Of a stretch of 64,000 nt of DNA, positions 12,097-24,357 are shown one piece after another. The notes below the pieces were generated by a model. That model did no database searches and was not told where the DNA came from. It was given only the letters and a program-made list of their open reading frames with translations. Numbering within the stretch: the first letter of the stretch is position 1; every line of letters begins with the position of its first letter. The stretch is taken from NCBI GenBank assembly GCA_026874595.1, contig CM049308.1, positions 12,670,001-12,734,000 of the forward strand, in the 5' to 3' direction. This DNA comes from Sipunculus nudus (lineage: Eukaryota; Annelida; Sipuncula; Golfingiida; Sipunculidae). Position numbers and translations under genes: made by a program.

Positions 12097-12940
12097 AATC
12101 AAATCATTGCACCTGTTGAGTGCGGATGTTATGGCAACTGTATACATATCATAAAATTGATAAAAAAAATGTTTACTAAATAAATTGGATCTCATTAGAC
12201 ATGTGTAAACTGTTGAACTGTCAACAGCTTATCAAAAAGGTAAACAATGGAAACGCATGGTCAGATCTCAAAATATTATTTGCAACATTTTCTTCAACCA
12301 TATCAACCAACCATGGCCTAGATTACCTTTTCCTCTCAAACTTTATCTACATTTCATCATATTTTTTAAGATTTTAACCTTCCATGTGTTTCAGTACTGT
12401 TGACTATTTGTCCATAGGTACCTATGTACATGCCAGAAATTATGTCAGTATTGTGTAATATGTAGACGTGGTGGGCATCAAAATAATGAACCTTGTCAAG
12501 ACCAAAGAGATATCATGTCATACAGTCACATATTCATTGATTCCCTCATCAGCTTAGTTAATAATAACCTTTTTGTCAGTCAGATTGAAATCTTGCAGTT
12601 TTCCATACACTATAGATTCTTCCGAGTCAACAAATAGCCATATCATCATTATACCACTGCTTAGTATACTGTCATTGCATTCATATTTGCTCAAATCAAT
12701 TTCTTTTTTCAACCCCCTCCCAAATTAATAAAAAATAAACCACTTTATTTTACTCAATATTAATCCATCAGTCAGGTTATTTTATATATCATTTACTTAC
12801 ATATTACATTATATTCCATTATTAAAGCCCAACATGACCATGATATTCATAAGCTTTATCGACTCAATATAGTATCACAATTGGGATATATTTATAGTGC
12901 AGTCATGATCAGCTGAGCGCCGTGTCCCATGGGTTTCTTG

Positions 12941-13701
12941 TTCTACTGATGCCACTGTTTACCATTGGCAGATTGCCAGTGCCCTGATGTTGGCCATTAG
13001 CTAAGATGATGTCAACTCTATAAATAGTTTCGGCACAGTGCCAGGATTGGAAGAGGTGCAGCCAGGTACAGGTCAAGAGTTCACTCAGTGTAGTAGCTTG
13101 AGGCAACAATTTGTCTCAGTTCACTCTGGGGGAGGGGGGGGGGGGGCAACTGCCTTACTCATCTGAGCCTCAGCAGCCCAGTGCATCAAACTCAGGGGAA
13201 GTTTGATGTTTTGGCCTGATATTTTGACCTGTCTATGCATCTTTGATGGTATTCTCATTTACAAGACAGGTGGTGTCACCTACATAGACTTTTGCAGTGT
13301 ATGCACCTTCTTATGAATTATGGCTGAATTATAAAGATTGAATTAAGTCATTTTACCATATATGGTAGTAGTGTAAAGCAGATTCATTTAGCCTAGCACC
13401 AGTTTATCAGCATCCCTTACATCATGCCTCTAGACCTTCAGATTTCAGGTTATCTATGGTTAATATTGACAAGAATGTTTTTTAAAAGCTTTTAAAAAAT
13501 GTAGATTTATGATTTTAGATATTCTTCATACCAGGCAATGTTAACAATCACAGGTATACAGCTCTCTGTGGGTATATAAAGACAGCTATACATAGATTAT
13601 AAATAATTGGTATCCATACTCAACTTAATTCAAGACTTTGCCATCAGTGAGATGTATCTGTATTATCATTTTGCATTCAATATGCATCTGTAGTAATATT
13701 T
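12941..13701 (+). repeat. Family D-like fragments
   Basis: Segments match internal parts of the complete family D copies (13106-13290 resembles 27420-27600; 13310-13530 resembles 26670-26870) but in a different order. A G run lies near 13130-13146. No gene is seen. Confidence 0.55.
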
Positions 13702-15116
13702 AGTGAGCCTGTGAGCTAATTTGATGTTGTTGTGATGTCCATAGTCCATCTTCTGTAAGTTAACCCATACTAATTGAAAAGGACTGGAGCTAGCATCATG
13801 AAATGTAATGTAAAAAATTAGCCATCTGAAAATTAAACTCTGCATTTTCTTAGATTTTAATGAGAAAAAAATTTAAAAACCTTTTAAAATCTTCTCAAAC
13901 GAAACGGTCAAGCCAGATTGTTCAGTATTTCACAGAAATAATCTTTTATATCATATCTTACAAGTTTGTTCAAATGGTTCAAGTATGATATAAAAGATTA
14001 AAAAGTATTTTACCCTAAGTCTTTCAGTATGTGTAAACAGATTTACCAACAGGCCAAGATTGTGTCTGTAATTTTAAATAGGTTGAGAAACTGCCAACTG
14101 TTTCAGATTTGGCAACAGATCAAGAGTTCATTCAGTGCAGCCAGATATAGGTCAAGAGTCCAATCAGTGCAGCCAAGCACAAGGCATGTGATCACCTCAT
14201 GGGTGACATGTGAACACCTCATGGGCACCATGTGATAACCTCATAAGTAGCATGTGATCAACTCATGAGTATGATGTGATCACCTCATGTGTGTCATGCC
14301 CCTCAGGGCTGCACTTGGAGCCAATCTGAGAGCTTATGCAATGGTGTGGCTACTATTTCAGATTAGGCAACAGGTCAAGAGTTCACTCAGTGCAGCCAGG
14401 TATAGGTCAGGAGTTCACTCTGTGCAAAGGTGCATTCTGTTTATAGCAGTGGTAGACTGCCCACTGCATCAGATTTGGCACCAAAGTTCAGCCTGGATCT
14501 ATTTATAGCTTTGGCAGACTGCCAACTGTGCCAGATTATGCAACAGGTCAAGAGTTCACTCAGTGCAGCCAGGTACAGGTCAAAAGTTTACTCAGTCTAG
14601 CCAGGTGCAGGTCATGAGTTCACTCAGTGCAGTAGCCTGAGCAAGCAATTTGTCACAGTTCACTCGGGGCAACTGCCTTTCTCACCTAAGCCTGGTCAGC
14701 CCCAAGCATCAGACTCAAGGTAAGTTTGATGTATTGGCCTAATATAATGACCTGTCTATGTGTCTTTGATGGTTTTCTCACTCACAAGACAGGTGTCACC
14801 ACCTACAATGACTTTTGCACAGTTTGTGTCCCTACGTTTTCTCAGGAGGGGTGTGATATATCAGTCTGAAATTGGGCATATGTATATATCTCTGATAGCT
14901 TTGTTGTATACAAGACTGGTGGTGCCAGCTACAATCATTTTTGTGTTTTGTGCACCCACGTCAGAATTTCAGCAGTGATCTTTGTGTAATTGTTTCATAT
15001 TCAAAATAGTTAGTACTTGCATTGTTCATATACATGAAAAGTAATGGTCCAGCATTGAAGCATTATACCTGGTGTATTTCCCAATGCACAGGTTCGCATT
15101 AGGCCTGTAGGCCTTG
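13702..15116 (+). mobile_element. Family D Helentron-like element
   Basis: Starts AGTGAGCCTGTGAGC and ends with ACAGGTTCGCATTAGGCC, then a small hairpin (AGGCC TGTA GGCCT) and CTTG before TT. The 5' GCGAACCTGT of better copies is the exact reverse complement of the 3' ACAGGTTCGC, a subterminal inverted repeat; here the 5' copy has decayed. It contains a 22-bp minisatellite and no credible coding frame. Confidence 0.7.
14185..14291. repeat. 22-bp minisatellite inside family D
   Basis: About five units beginning CATGTGATCACCTCATGGG, with successive CATG starts at 14185, 14207, 14229 and 14251. The same array is present in the other family D copies at about 27279-27361 and 56565-56666, with different unit composition. 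Confidence 0.85.
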
Positions 15117-15774
15117 TTAAACCTTGGGCTTGTGATCAGGATATCTCTATAAGGATTCACGGTAGGAATTTTATTTTTTCGGTGAAGATGTATATTGACT
15201 AAATCTCGGTCAAGTTCGAAGATGGATGACCTTGACCTATTTTTCTACGTTTTAGAGCTGATTATAGAAAAAACATTTAGAAACTTATTTCTCAGGAACC
15301 ATTGGATGGATTTTCACAATACTTACTATGATCATAGGGACTGGTGGTCTGTAACTGCTGCACAAGTTTTGGGCGCCACCTACAATTTCTGAATTTTAAT
15401 GAATTTTTCTTGGATTTTTCAACTTTGGCCTTGTGAGTGGGATATCTCTAAATGGATTCACAATAGGAATTTTATTTCTTTGGTGAAGATGTATATCGAC
15501 AAAATCTCGATCAAGTTCGAAGAATGGTGACCTTGACCTACTTTTCAAGGTCACAGAGCTTATAATAGAATAAAACTTTGAAGCTTATTTCTCAGGAAGC
15601 ATTTGGTGGATTGTTATGAATCATGGTACATACCTCTCCATTTTGAATTTATAACTGATACATGTACAGATATACATACATGTGAGAACAGATATTTAGT
15701 ACTTGTTACTGTTACTACCTCTAAACACTGCTCTTTTGGCTGAGGGCTTTTGTCAGCTTCTGCTGATATTCTAG
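15117..15774 (+). mobile_element. Family C element, 5'-truncated
   Basis: Begins inside the family C body (TTGGGCTTGTGATCAGGATA) directly after the CTTG end of the neighbouring family D copy. It ends with GGCTGAGGGCT, the hairpin TCAGC TTCT GCTGA and ATTCTAG before T. Two core units are present, each with the marker GACCTTGACCTA. Confidence 0.75.
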
Positions 15775-16711
15775 TTTTTCACAGACGTATCAACTTAAGT
15801 CCATATCATTAGGGACATAACACGCTTAACAGGAGGGAGCATATAATTGCATGCACTTGAATACTTCAGCCTGTAGAGGCGCTGACTCAAGGGACTGAGG
15901 GCCAGGATTGTGTACATTTTGTTTAAAGGATTGATCTGAAAAAGGAAATGGTATAAGTATAATAAGTTTAATAAGTTCAAGGATAGTAAGTTCTTGGTTT
16001 TTTAGGTCACAGGGTCAGGGTCACTGGCCCCCTGTTTTGAGAAGCTCAAAAAAAGATCTAGTATTAAGAGACAAATTCAGCTGTGTCTCAACCCATGTGT
16101 CAAAGGGGTATAGCCAGGGTCTGGGGGCATTTGTGGCTCTACTCTTATTCTAGAATTTCTAATTTTGATTTTGTTTTAAGCTGTTCCATTTTCAAATTTT
16201 TATGCATTATATATGCATTTATTTCGGTGTTCGAAATACTGGGCGCCTAGGTGCACAGATGCACCAAAAACAGTTATGTGCACCCACTGTATCACTGCAA
16301 GGTGCACAGTGTATCACTGCAAGGTGCACAGTGCGCACCTGAGGCCGGTTACTAGTACAGATCTGCTGGACCATTAGGGCACAGTCTAGATGATCAAACA
16401 AGAAAATATAAACACTATAACAGGATGCCACACTAGACACTACATGTATATAGATCCAGTGATCAGAGCTTCCATTCTGACCAGTTTTAAACCCTTAGCT
16501 TATTTTTTACTGCCCTGAAATATGTGTATAGATTATAATATAGCTGTAATAAAAATAACTTGTTTACATTAATGTTTTTGTGTACCTTGAAATTAATTTG
16601 TGCACCCAGTTGTATAAGCTGAGGTGCAAAGGGGCACATTACCATAAAAAGTTTTTTGTACACTGTATTTTATATATGATCACTGAACATTTATCTTTCT
16701 TCCTTGTAAAG
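15775..16711. other. Unique sequence with a GTGCAC cluster
   Basis: No gene recognised. From 16250 to 16340 the motifs GTGCAC and TGCACC recur, including a tandem copy of about 22 bp (GTATCACTGCAAGGTGCACA). Similar GTGCACCC and GGTGCAAAGGGGCAC motifs return at 16600-16640, giving a weak inverted arrangement. The last 30 bases form the pyrimidine-rich acceptor of the first exon. Confidence 0.5.
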
Positions 16712-16855
16712 CTGACACAGCCCTGACAACTTGCGATACGGATGTTACAACACTAAAAAAATGGGATTGCAAAGGCTGTGCCAAGAAAAATATGGAGACT
16801 GCATCAGCAACTGCAGTTGTATCATGGAATGAATTAGACACATTTTCCTGTCATG
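16712..16855 (+). CDS. Cysteine-rich module exon 1 of a large modular gene
   Basis: Internal exon of 144 bases between a TTCTTCCTTGTAAAG acceptor and a G|GTATGT donor, both phase 1. It encodes about 48 residues starting (x)DTALTTCDTDV, with four cysteines spaced C-x11-C-x2-C-x21-C. It differs from the six-cysteine modules downstream, so it may be a linker or a different domain. A phase 1 start requires at least one upstream exon; I found none in the 16.7 kb to the left, so the 5' end may lie outside. The same strand, the same phase and the shared CxxC motif link it to the next five exons. Confidence 0.75.
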
Positions 16856-17759
16856 GTATGTAAAAGCATGAATGTTAATCAGTTATTTATTATTTCATTT
16901 ATTATAATATGATTTATTCACTGGTTAGTAATAATCTTATAGTTGAAGGGGAACAGGAATAAAGCCATTTAAAATACTATGAAACCTATTAAGATACATT
17001 ATGCATTGAATACACTTAAGGCAATTTGCGATACATGTTGATGATACATATGCTAAATTAAAAGGAGATTACATGTCCTACTGACATCATAATATGGGAA
17101 ATAGTATAATGGTAGCAATATATAAAGTGAGCATTGATTTCATCAATAGCAAGGACCACTAGTAACATTCCTATGTTGTAGCTAGGCACATAGTCATACA
17201 TGTGCTTATAGTGGAAGCACTGAAATGTATTTATACTCCTCATCCAGTTGATCATATAATATCTAAGCTACCAACTAGTTGTAATTTTCCTTATCTAATT
17301 CTGAATTTTGAAAATACAGAATTTCAATTTCTTTCTCATACATTTTTAAAAAAAACCTTCCTTAGGTTGCTGCATATGGCAATAAACCCAGAAGTTAGAG
17401 TGTGTATGAAAATCCTGCGACTTTTGTCACAGTGCAAGTAACTTGAGGGATAGTCGGATCTTGTGACCCAACTTACTTATCTTAAAAATCTATTCACATC
17501 AAATGCTAACATCCAGCACTGAATCCTTTGCATCTTACATTTAAAACCCCATTATATCTAATTGCCTCAAAATAATGATTGTATGGTATAATATCTCAGC
17601 TTGTAACATTTTACAAACATTATATAAAAATGTTTATTCAAAATCATTAACATATTTTTTTTATGCTGTAGGATGATTTTAATATTGCACTGCAGGAATA
17701 ATATAAGATTATTTAAACATATATATATATTTATACATATTAGGGTTTTTTTTTTTTTT
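16856..17759 (+). other. Intron 1, 5' part, unique sequence
   Basis: AT-rich intronic sequence with a (TA)n stretch near 17720 and a T run directly before the family A element. No exon-like cysteine-rich frame was seen. Confidence 0.5.
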
Positions 17760-19273
17760 ATGCCCCCGCCACAAAGTAGCCGGGGCATATAGTTTTACCC
17801 ATGTCCATCATTCCGTCATTCCGAAATAAAACAGTTGTATGGACTTTTTTTCGCAATGCCTGCAGATATTGGCCTGATTTTTTGTGTGTGGGCAGATAAT
17901 GACCAGTTACAGATGGAGTTCATGTTTCTTCCCAGTTGACCTACTTTTGACCGTTTTACAGCTCCTAAACTTAGCAAATTTCATGAAAAATATAAATTTT
18001 CCTGACAAATACACATGTACGGACTTTTTTTCGCAATGCCTGCAGATATTGGCCTGATTTTTGGTGTGTCAGCAGATATTGACCAGTTACAGATGGAGTT
18101 CGCATTTCTTCCTGGTTGACCTACTTTTGACTGTTTTACAGCTCCTGAACATAGAAAATTTCATGTAAAATAGAAATTTTCATGACAAATACACATGTAC
18201 GGACTCTTTTTGGCAATGCCTGCAGATATTGGCCTGATTTTTTGTGTGTGCAGATAATGACCAGTTACAGATCGAGTATGCGTTTCGTCCCAGTTGACCT
18301 ACTTTTGACAGTTTTACGGCTCCTTAACTTAGAAAATTTCATGAAAAATATAAATTTTCATGACAAATACACATGTACTGACTTTTTTTTGCAATGCCTG
18401 CAGATTTTGGCCTGATTTTTGGTGTGTGGGCAGATATAGACCAATTACAGATCGAGTTCGCATTTCGTCTCAGTTGACCTATTTTGACAGTTTTACAGCT
18501 CCTGAACATAGAAAATTTTATGAAAAATGTAAATTTTCATGACAAATACACATGTACTGTCTTTTTTTATGCAATACCTGCAGATATTAGCCTGATTTTT
18601 GGTGTGTGGGCAGATAATGACCAGTTACAGATCAAATTCATGTTTTGTCCCAGTTGACCTACTTTTGACCGTTTGACTGTGCTCTAACATAGAAAATTTC
18701 ATAAAAAAGTGCACATGTATGGACTTTTTTTCGCAATGCCTGCAGATACAGGCCTTATTTTTGGTGTGTAGACAGATAATGACCAGTTACAGATCAAGTT
18801 CTTGTTTTGTCTCAGTTGACCTATTTTTGACCATTTGACTGCTCCTGAATATAGAAAGTTTCATGAAAAATAGAAATTTTCATAACAAATGCATATGTAC
18901 CGAAGTTTTTTTTCTCAATGCCTGCAGAAACCACCCTGATTTTTTATGTGTGGGCAGATAATGACAGTTACAGATCGAGTTCGTGTTTCATCCCGGTTGA
19001 CCTACTTTAGATTGTTTTACGGCTCCTAAACATAGAAAAATTTCATGAAAGACAGAAATTTTTATGGAAAATGCACATGTATGGACTTTTTTTCACAGTG
19101 CCTGCAGATACTGGCCTGATTTTTGGTGTGTTGCTTGATAATGACCTGTAACAGATCGTCCCAGTTGACCTACTTTTGACCATTTGACACCTCCTGAACC
19201 TTTTTTTCAAAATTTAACAAATGTTTCTAATTTGCCCCAGGCAGGGGCATTCATGTCGTTTTGACACATCTAG
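17760..19273 (+). mobile_element. Family A Helentron-like element, eight 180-bp units
   Basis: The 5' end ATGCCCCCGCCAC pairs with GTAGCCGGGGCAT a few bases later to form a terminal hairpin. The core is eight units of about 180 bp, marked by TGCAG at 17861, 18041, 18221, 18399, 18579, 18741, 18922 and 19102. The 3' end has GGCAGGGGCAT, then the hairpin TGTCG TTT TGACA and ATCTAG before TTTT. No coding capacity. The closest known design is the bivalve pearl/HINE type, with tandem cores between fixed flanks. Confidence 0.8.
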
Positions 19274-20598
19274 TTTTATAAAAAATGTGTTCAGCATCAG
19301 AAAAAAGTCTGTCAAGTTTGCAGTGCTTGCTATCTGTCTGTTATGCCTTCTTTCATTGGAATGACTGCAATCATAAAATTAAAAACAGAAACAAAGAAAA
19401 AATGGCACTGTTTAAAAAATTCTGATTCTCTCTGCAAAATACTGATTTTCAGTTAGTAGCCTACATGTGCTATAATACTGAAAAGCTCTGACATAAATAG
19501 GCATCTCTATATCTGGCAATATTGATCTAAAAAAGTCTAAAACAGGGCAAAATAACAAGTATGTAGATCGATGTAGATGTTTTTTCAGTGGTCTTTATTT
19601 TAGTTTAGGACAGTGTTGCATTCATATTTGTTTGCAGTCATTGTTTTTTTTTTCACAGTACGACAGTCTAAGATGCAAAGCATCTTGTGAAATGTATGTA
19701 TCATTTAGGGGCTTTCAGATTTTCCTTGAAATCAGAAAAACTAAGGAAATTGTGCTGCACCAAATTGCCCTTGTCACAGGGCATGTTTAAAAAAATTGTT
19801 TGTCTTAAAGTACATCAGTAATGATAATTGTAGGTTTTCATTGCAAAGTAGCACCAAATAAATGCTTACACAATTCTCTTTAGTGTCTTTTACAATGACG
19901 AAATATTAATTTTCGTACAAAAGGTCTGTGAAAACAACAGCATGTGACTGTTTATACAGTAAAACACCCTTATGTATAATCCTTCTATTTAGTTCATTCA
20001 TGTGTGTGTGTTGTAAGGAGTCTTAGTTATGAAAATATAAGTAAACCCAGAGTTTTCCAGAGAAACTGCAAGTTTTCTAGAGACTTTAACCCTTTACTGT
20101 TTACATTTATTTTAGATTTCCAACAAATTCTGACACTATTTATATTTACACTAACAGCCATATCTTTTCAAGCTTTTTTTGTATCTTTATCAAATTTTCA
20201 ACAGTTCCCACTAAGAGGGTTTGCTGAAGATTATTGAAAATCATTGAAACTTAGAAATAATATGCAAAATTTTTGTCCTGAAAGAATCTATACATATCAT
20301 GGCATTCTAGTTGCCCATTTAGAGTGCTCTTTAGTGGCTTGTAAACAGTAATAGGTTAAATAAAGCATACAGTTCCTCATTACAAAGCTTAAATGCACTA
20401 CAAGGTCGATGATCCACTCTGTTTGCACCAACTGACCAATCATAAATTATAATCGATTATCAGCCTATCACCAGACTATTGTAGCATATAACCACTGCAT
20501 AATTAGTGAAGATTAATGTGCATTGAATCACTGTACATGTATGCATACTTTTCTGAAACACTGTTTCTTTGAATATAAATTAATTTTTTTTATTACAG
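19274..20598 (+). other. Intron 1, 3' part, unique sequence
   Basis: AT-rich sequence without recognisable repeats or genes. It ends in a T-rich tract and TATTACAG, the acceptor of the second exon. Confidence 0.5.
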
Positions 20599-20706
20599 AA
20601 TGCCCAGAAAAATGTACTGATTGCACCTACCTGGATGGTAATATTGATTCCTGCCAGGCATGTGAAGCAGGTTATTCTCCTCATCATGAAAAACTTGAGT
20701 GTACAG
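20599..20706 (+). CDS. Furin-like cysteine-rich module exon 2
   Basis: Exon of 108 bases, acceptor TTTTTATTACAG, donor ACAG|GTGAGG, phase 1-1. It encodes about 36 residues, (G/x)ECPEKCTDCTYLDGN..., with cysteine spacing C-x3-C-x2-C-x9-C-x2-C-x12-C. This is the spacing of furin-like and growth-factor-receptor cysteine-rich repeats, which occur extracellularly in proprotein convertases (PCSK5/6 type), receptors and large secreted proteins. Sequences of this kind in molluscs are often labelled PCSK5-like, but no protease domain is visible here. The downstream intron enters a family B repeat only about six bases after the exon. Confidence 0.88.
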
Positions 20707-20824
20707 GTGAGGTTCATTCTTGACACACAGGGAGACCCATGAAAAGTCTCCATGGAAACCTAAAATTAGGTCTCTGTTACCCATATCCTTCGAGCTATGG
20801 CACTCCAAAGTACAGCTCAGAATA

Positions 20825-22708
20825 CCGTATTCGACGTAATAAGCACCCCTCCCTTAATAAGCGCCCCTCCCCCTCACCGGCATTGGGAGATCACTTTATG
20901 AAACTAGAGGATGAGTCATCCTAACCTCACTTTTCTCCCTAGCCAATATAACACAGGAAAACGTAATGCTTTCATTTCTCCCCCCCAAGCTTAAAAGTTA
21001 CCACCAGTTTTTATTCAGTTTCCGTTAAGCTTTATCATCTAATATAATAATAATATTAGTTACACATAACAGAATCAGTGGTCAAGTGTATCATAGATAA
21101 CACTGAATGACGGTGTCCGTGAAGGCAGACCCTGCAGGTAGCCATGCTGATCGGGTGACCTGAATTCAGGTACGTATGTGGATGTATTATGCAATGAAAT
21201 ATATATTACTTACTGTATTTGCTCGTGTACAGGACGATAAATTATATCCTAAAATATTGGCAAAGAAGGGCGGCCGTCTTATACACTGGTACAAGTTTCT
21301 CAGCGTCCTCAGGGCCGCCAAGGAAAATTTACGGCAATTTGAATTATTATGTCGGCCGAACTTGACGCCTTGAATATCAGTGATAATGTCTGTATGGTAA
21401 TATACACTCAATAAAGAACATTACAATGCTTTGTTTTTGTTTTAATTTATCGTTTATACATCAGATTTCCATGTGCACATAGCTAAATAATTGGTAAGAA
21501 AAGGTTTGCCCTTGCCACATTGACACAGGGATTTTAACTGAATCAATATATGAAAGCCCTTCTGACAGTAGAGCCAGTGAATTTACGCGACCGCGGATGG
21601 AATTGCGGAATTGACAGATCAAAACGGAATTCCCAATCCTGATAAAATATGTTTTAATGTTTTTTTTGCCAAAAAATATCTTGGCAATGCACTTAGAAAC
21701 ATGTACACAGTGATATAATTGTCGATGCCGCTGACAGCGTGCAGGACTTACCCGTGTACTCAAGATCCCAGTGCCCTTGGGTTAATCTGTGTGTATACAG
21801 CGCTTGCGCAAGGGATGGTGGGAACTTGCCTAACCAAGTGCCATCCAGTAGCATGTAATATGCATGTTAAAACAAGGATGAATTTTTCATATGGTGCTGT
21901 ATTTACTGCGTAAAATGTTCACGAGTCCAGTGAATGCGGACGCTGTCAGCTGGCTTGCACACTGACATACACGGAGACTCGCTCATGGCACTTCAATAAC
22001 AAGACAACCAGTAGCGCATTAAAATTATAAATATGAAGCGGCCTTTACTCAGGTGACAATGTTTGTCAAGCTGGTATTATTGGACTACGTTGAGAAATGA
22101 ATGTATTATAATGGGTCAACAAAGTTCAAGAGGGGGACCTTGTTTCCGTGGGATATAAATATGACAAATTTTCTAACAATTTTAAAACAACCCGGATTTT
22201 GTATTTGGTATTTGCGCAAGGTGACTGACATAATCGGGGTACTAATGTCCCGTAAATTTTTTTTCATCGTTCAAATAAATACTGTTTTACATATTTTTAT
22301 ATGAACATTTTATATATTCTTCTACCTTATTAGGCGTTGACTTTTATACAAGCGTTCATTTATTACCATCCTTATTTTTCCTCTTCACCTGCAAAGGAAA
22401 TCTCGAACTGTAGTCATTCAGACAATTCTCTCATGCAACACAAAATAAAATCGTCTGCAAATTGGTATCACTTGGATTACACAACCATTGTTAAATGATC
22501 ATTGTTTTTTTCTGAATTGTCCTGAATGTGCTGTGAAGTCAAACACGTGTACACAAGCCGCAGTGTTTTTAATTGGAGGATCGTAATGCACTTTGGAAGT
22601 TGGCAGATGTGGGGGGGGGGGGGGGGGGCGGCGCTTATTAGGGTATAAAAGAAATTTGGAAAAATTTAATTTTGAGAGCGCCCGGGGCGCTTTTTACGTC
22701 GAATACGG
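20825..22708. mobile_element. 1884-bp DNA transposon with TA target duplication
   Basis: Ends are inverted: CCGTATTCGACGTAATAAGC at the left, and the right end ...TTTTTACGTCGAATACGG is its reverse complement apart from one base. It is flanked by TA on each side (20823-20824 and 22709-22710). The uninterrupted family B unit near 29765 reads CAGAATAATGG, so the empty site is known and the TA duplication is certain. A second motif, AATAAGCGCC, lies just inside both ends in inverted order. TA duplication fits Tc1/mariner-related groups. The two short opposing frames at 21176-21411 do not look like a transposase, so it is probably non-autonomous. Confidence 0.88.
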
Positions 22709-22846
22709 TAATGGATTATGAGATACAAAAGCTGAAGTATCTGAACAACTAATGCAGAGATCACCATAATTGTTTTTATGGATATTGATCATGGAGTGTT
22801 TCATCAGTTTCTGCAGCCTGGTGGCACCGCATATATATTTGTTCGG

Positions 22847-24357
22847 TAGCCGGGGCATATAGTTTTACCCATGTCCGTCCTTCCGTCATTCTGAAATCAA
22901 ACAGTTGTACGGACTTTTTTTCGCAATGCCTGCAGATATTGGCCTGATTTTTGGTGTGTGAGCAGATATAGACCAGTTACAGATCGAGTTCGCGTTTCGT
23001 CCCGGTTGACCTACTTTTGACCGTTTTACGGCTCCTGAATATAGAAAATTTCATGAAAAATATGAAATTTCATGACAAATACACATGTACGGACTTTTTT
23101 TCGCAGTGCCTGCAGATTTTGGCCTGATTTTTGGTGTGTGGACAGATATAGACCAGTTACAGATTGAGTTTGTGTTTTGTCCTGGTTGACTTACTTTTGA
23201 CCTTTTTACGGCTCCCAAACTTAGAAAATTTCATGAAAAATAGAAATATTCATGACAGATACACATGTACAGACTTTTTTTCCCAATGCCTGCAGATATT
23301 GGCCTGATTTTTGGTGTGTGGGCAGATATTGACCAGTTACAGATTGAGTTTGCGTTTCCTCCCAGTTGACCTACTTTTGACTGTTTTACAGCTCCTGAAC
23401 ATAGAAAATTTCATGAAAAATATGAAATTTCATGACAAATACACATGTACGGACTTTTTTTCGCAATGCCTGCAGATATTGGCCTGATTTTTGGTGTGTC
23501 AGCAGATATTGACCAGTTACAGATGGAGTTCGCATTTCTCCCTGGTTGACCTACTTTTGACTGTTTTACGGCTCCTGAACATAGAAAATTTCATGTAAAA
23601 TATAAATTTTCATGACAAATACACTTGTACAGACTTTTCTTCACAATACCTGCAGATATTGGCCTTATTTTTGGTGTGTGGGCAGATAATGACCAGTTAC
23701 AGATCAAGTTCACGTTTTGTCCCAGTTGACCTATTTTTGACCGTTTGACGGTGCTCTAACATAGAAAATTTCATAAAAAGGTGCACATGTATGGACTTTA
23801 TTTTGCAGTGCCTGCAGATACAGGCCTGATTTTTGGTGTGAAGGCAGATAATGACCAGTTACAGATCGAGTTCTTGTTTTGTCTCAGTTGACCTACTTTT
23901 GACCATTTGACTTCTCCTGAACATAGAAAGTTTCATGAAAAATATAAATTTTCATAACAAATGCATATGTACTGACTTTTTTCCTCAATGCCTGCAGATA
24001 CCACCCTGATTTATTATGTGTGGGCAGATAATGACAGTTACAGATCAAGTTCGCATTTCATCCTGGTTGACCTACTTTTGATTGTTTTACGGCTCCTAAA
24101 CATAGAAAATTTCATGAAAGACAGAAATTTTTATGGAAAATCCACATGTATGGACTTTTTTTCTCAATGCCTGCATAAACTGGCATGATTTTTGGTGTTG
24201 CTTGATAATGACCCGTTACAGATGGAGTTTGCATTTTGCCCTTGTTGACCTACTTTTGACTATACGACACCTCCTGAACTTAAAACATTTTTCAAAATTT
24301 TACAAAGTTTCTAATTTGCCTAAGGCGGGGGCATTTGTGTCGTTCCGACACATCTAG
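22847..24357 (+). mobile_element. Family A element inside family B, 5'-end shortened
   Basis: Starts at TAGCCGGGGCATATAG, lacking the outer arm of the 5' hairpin, and has eight 180-bp units (TGCAG at 22931, 23111, 23291, 23471, 23651 and later). Its 3' end is intact: GGCGGGGGCAT, the hairpin GTGTCG TTC CGACAC, then ATCTAG before TTT. It sits in the T tract that follows TTGTTCGG in the family B unit (compare 29895-29910). Confidence 0.85.

Larger units (their letters stand above)
9015..12940 (+). mobile_element. Family E Helentron-like element (about 3.9 kb)
   Basis: The 5' end is a near-hairpin: AGCTCAGCTGAC, a short loop, then GTCATCTGAGCT. The 3' end has TCAGCTGAGC, the reverse complement of the 5' end, then a short GGGTTT-type hairpin and CTTG before TT. 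Inside are at least two diverged units of about 650 bp (compare 9100-9780 with 9780-10480), a (CT)n tract and a C22 run. No protein-coding frame is seen, so it is non-autonomous. Family B shares both ends but has a different core. Confidence 0.6.

Noticed and set aside
21176-21411. Opposing 65-74-codon frames within the TA transposon as a transposase remnant
   Set aside because: No DDE/D motif or helix-turn-helix is recognisable, and the frames are far too short.
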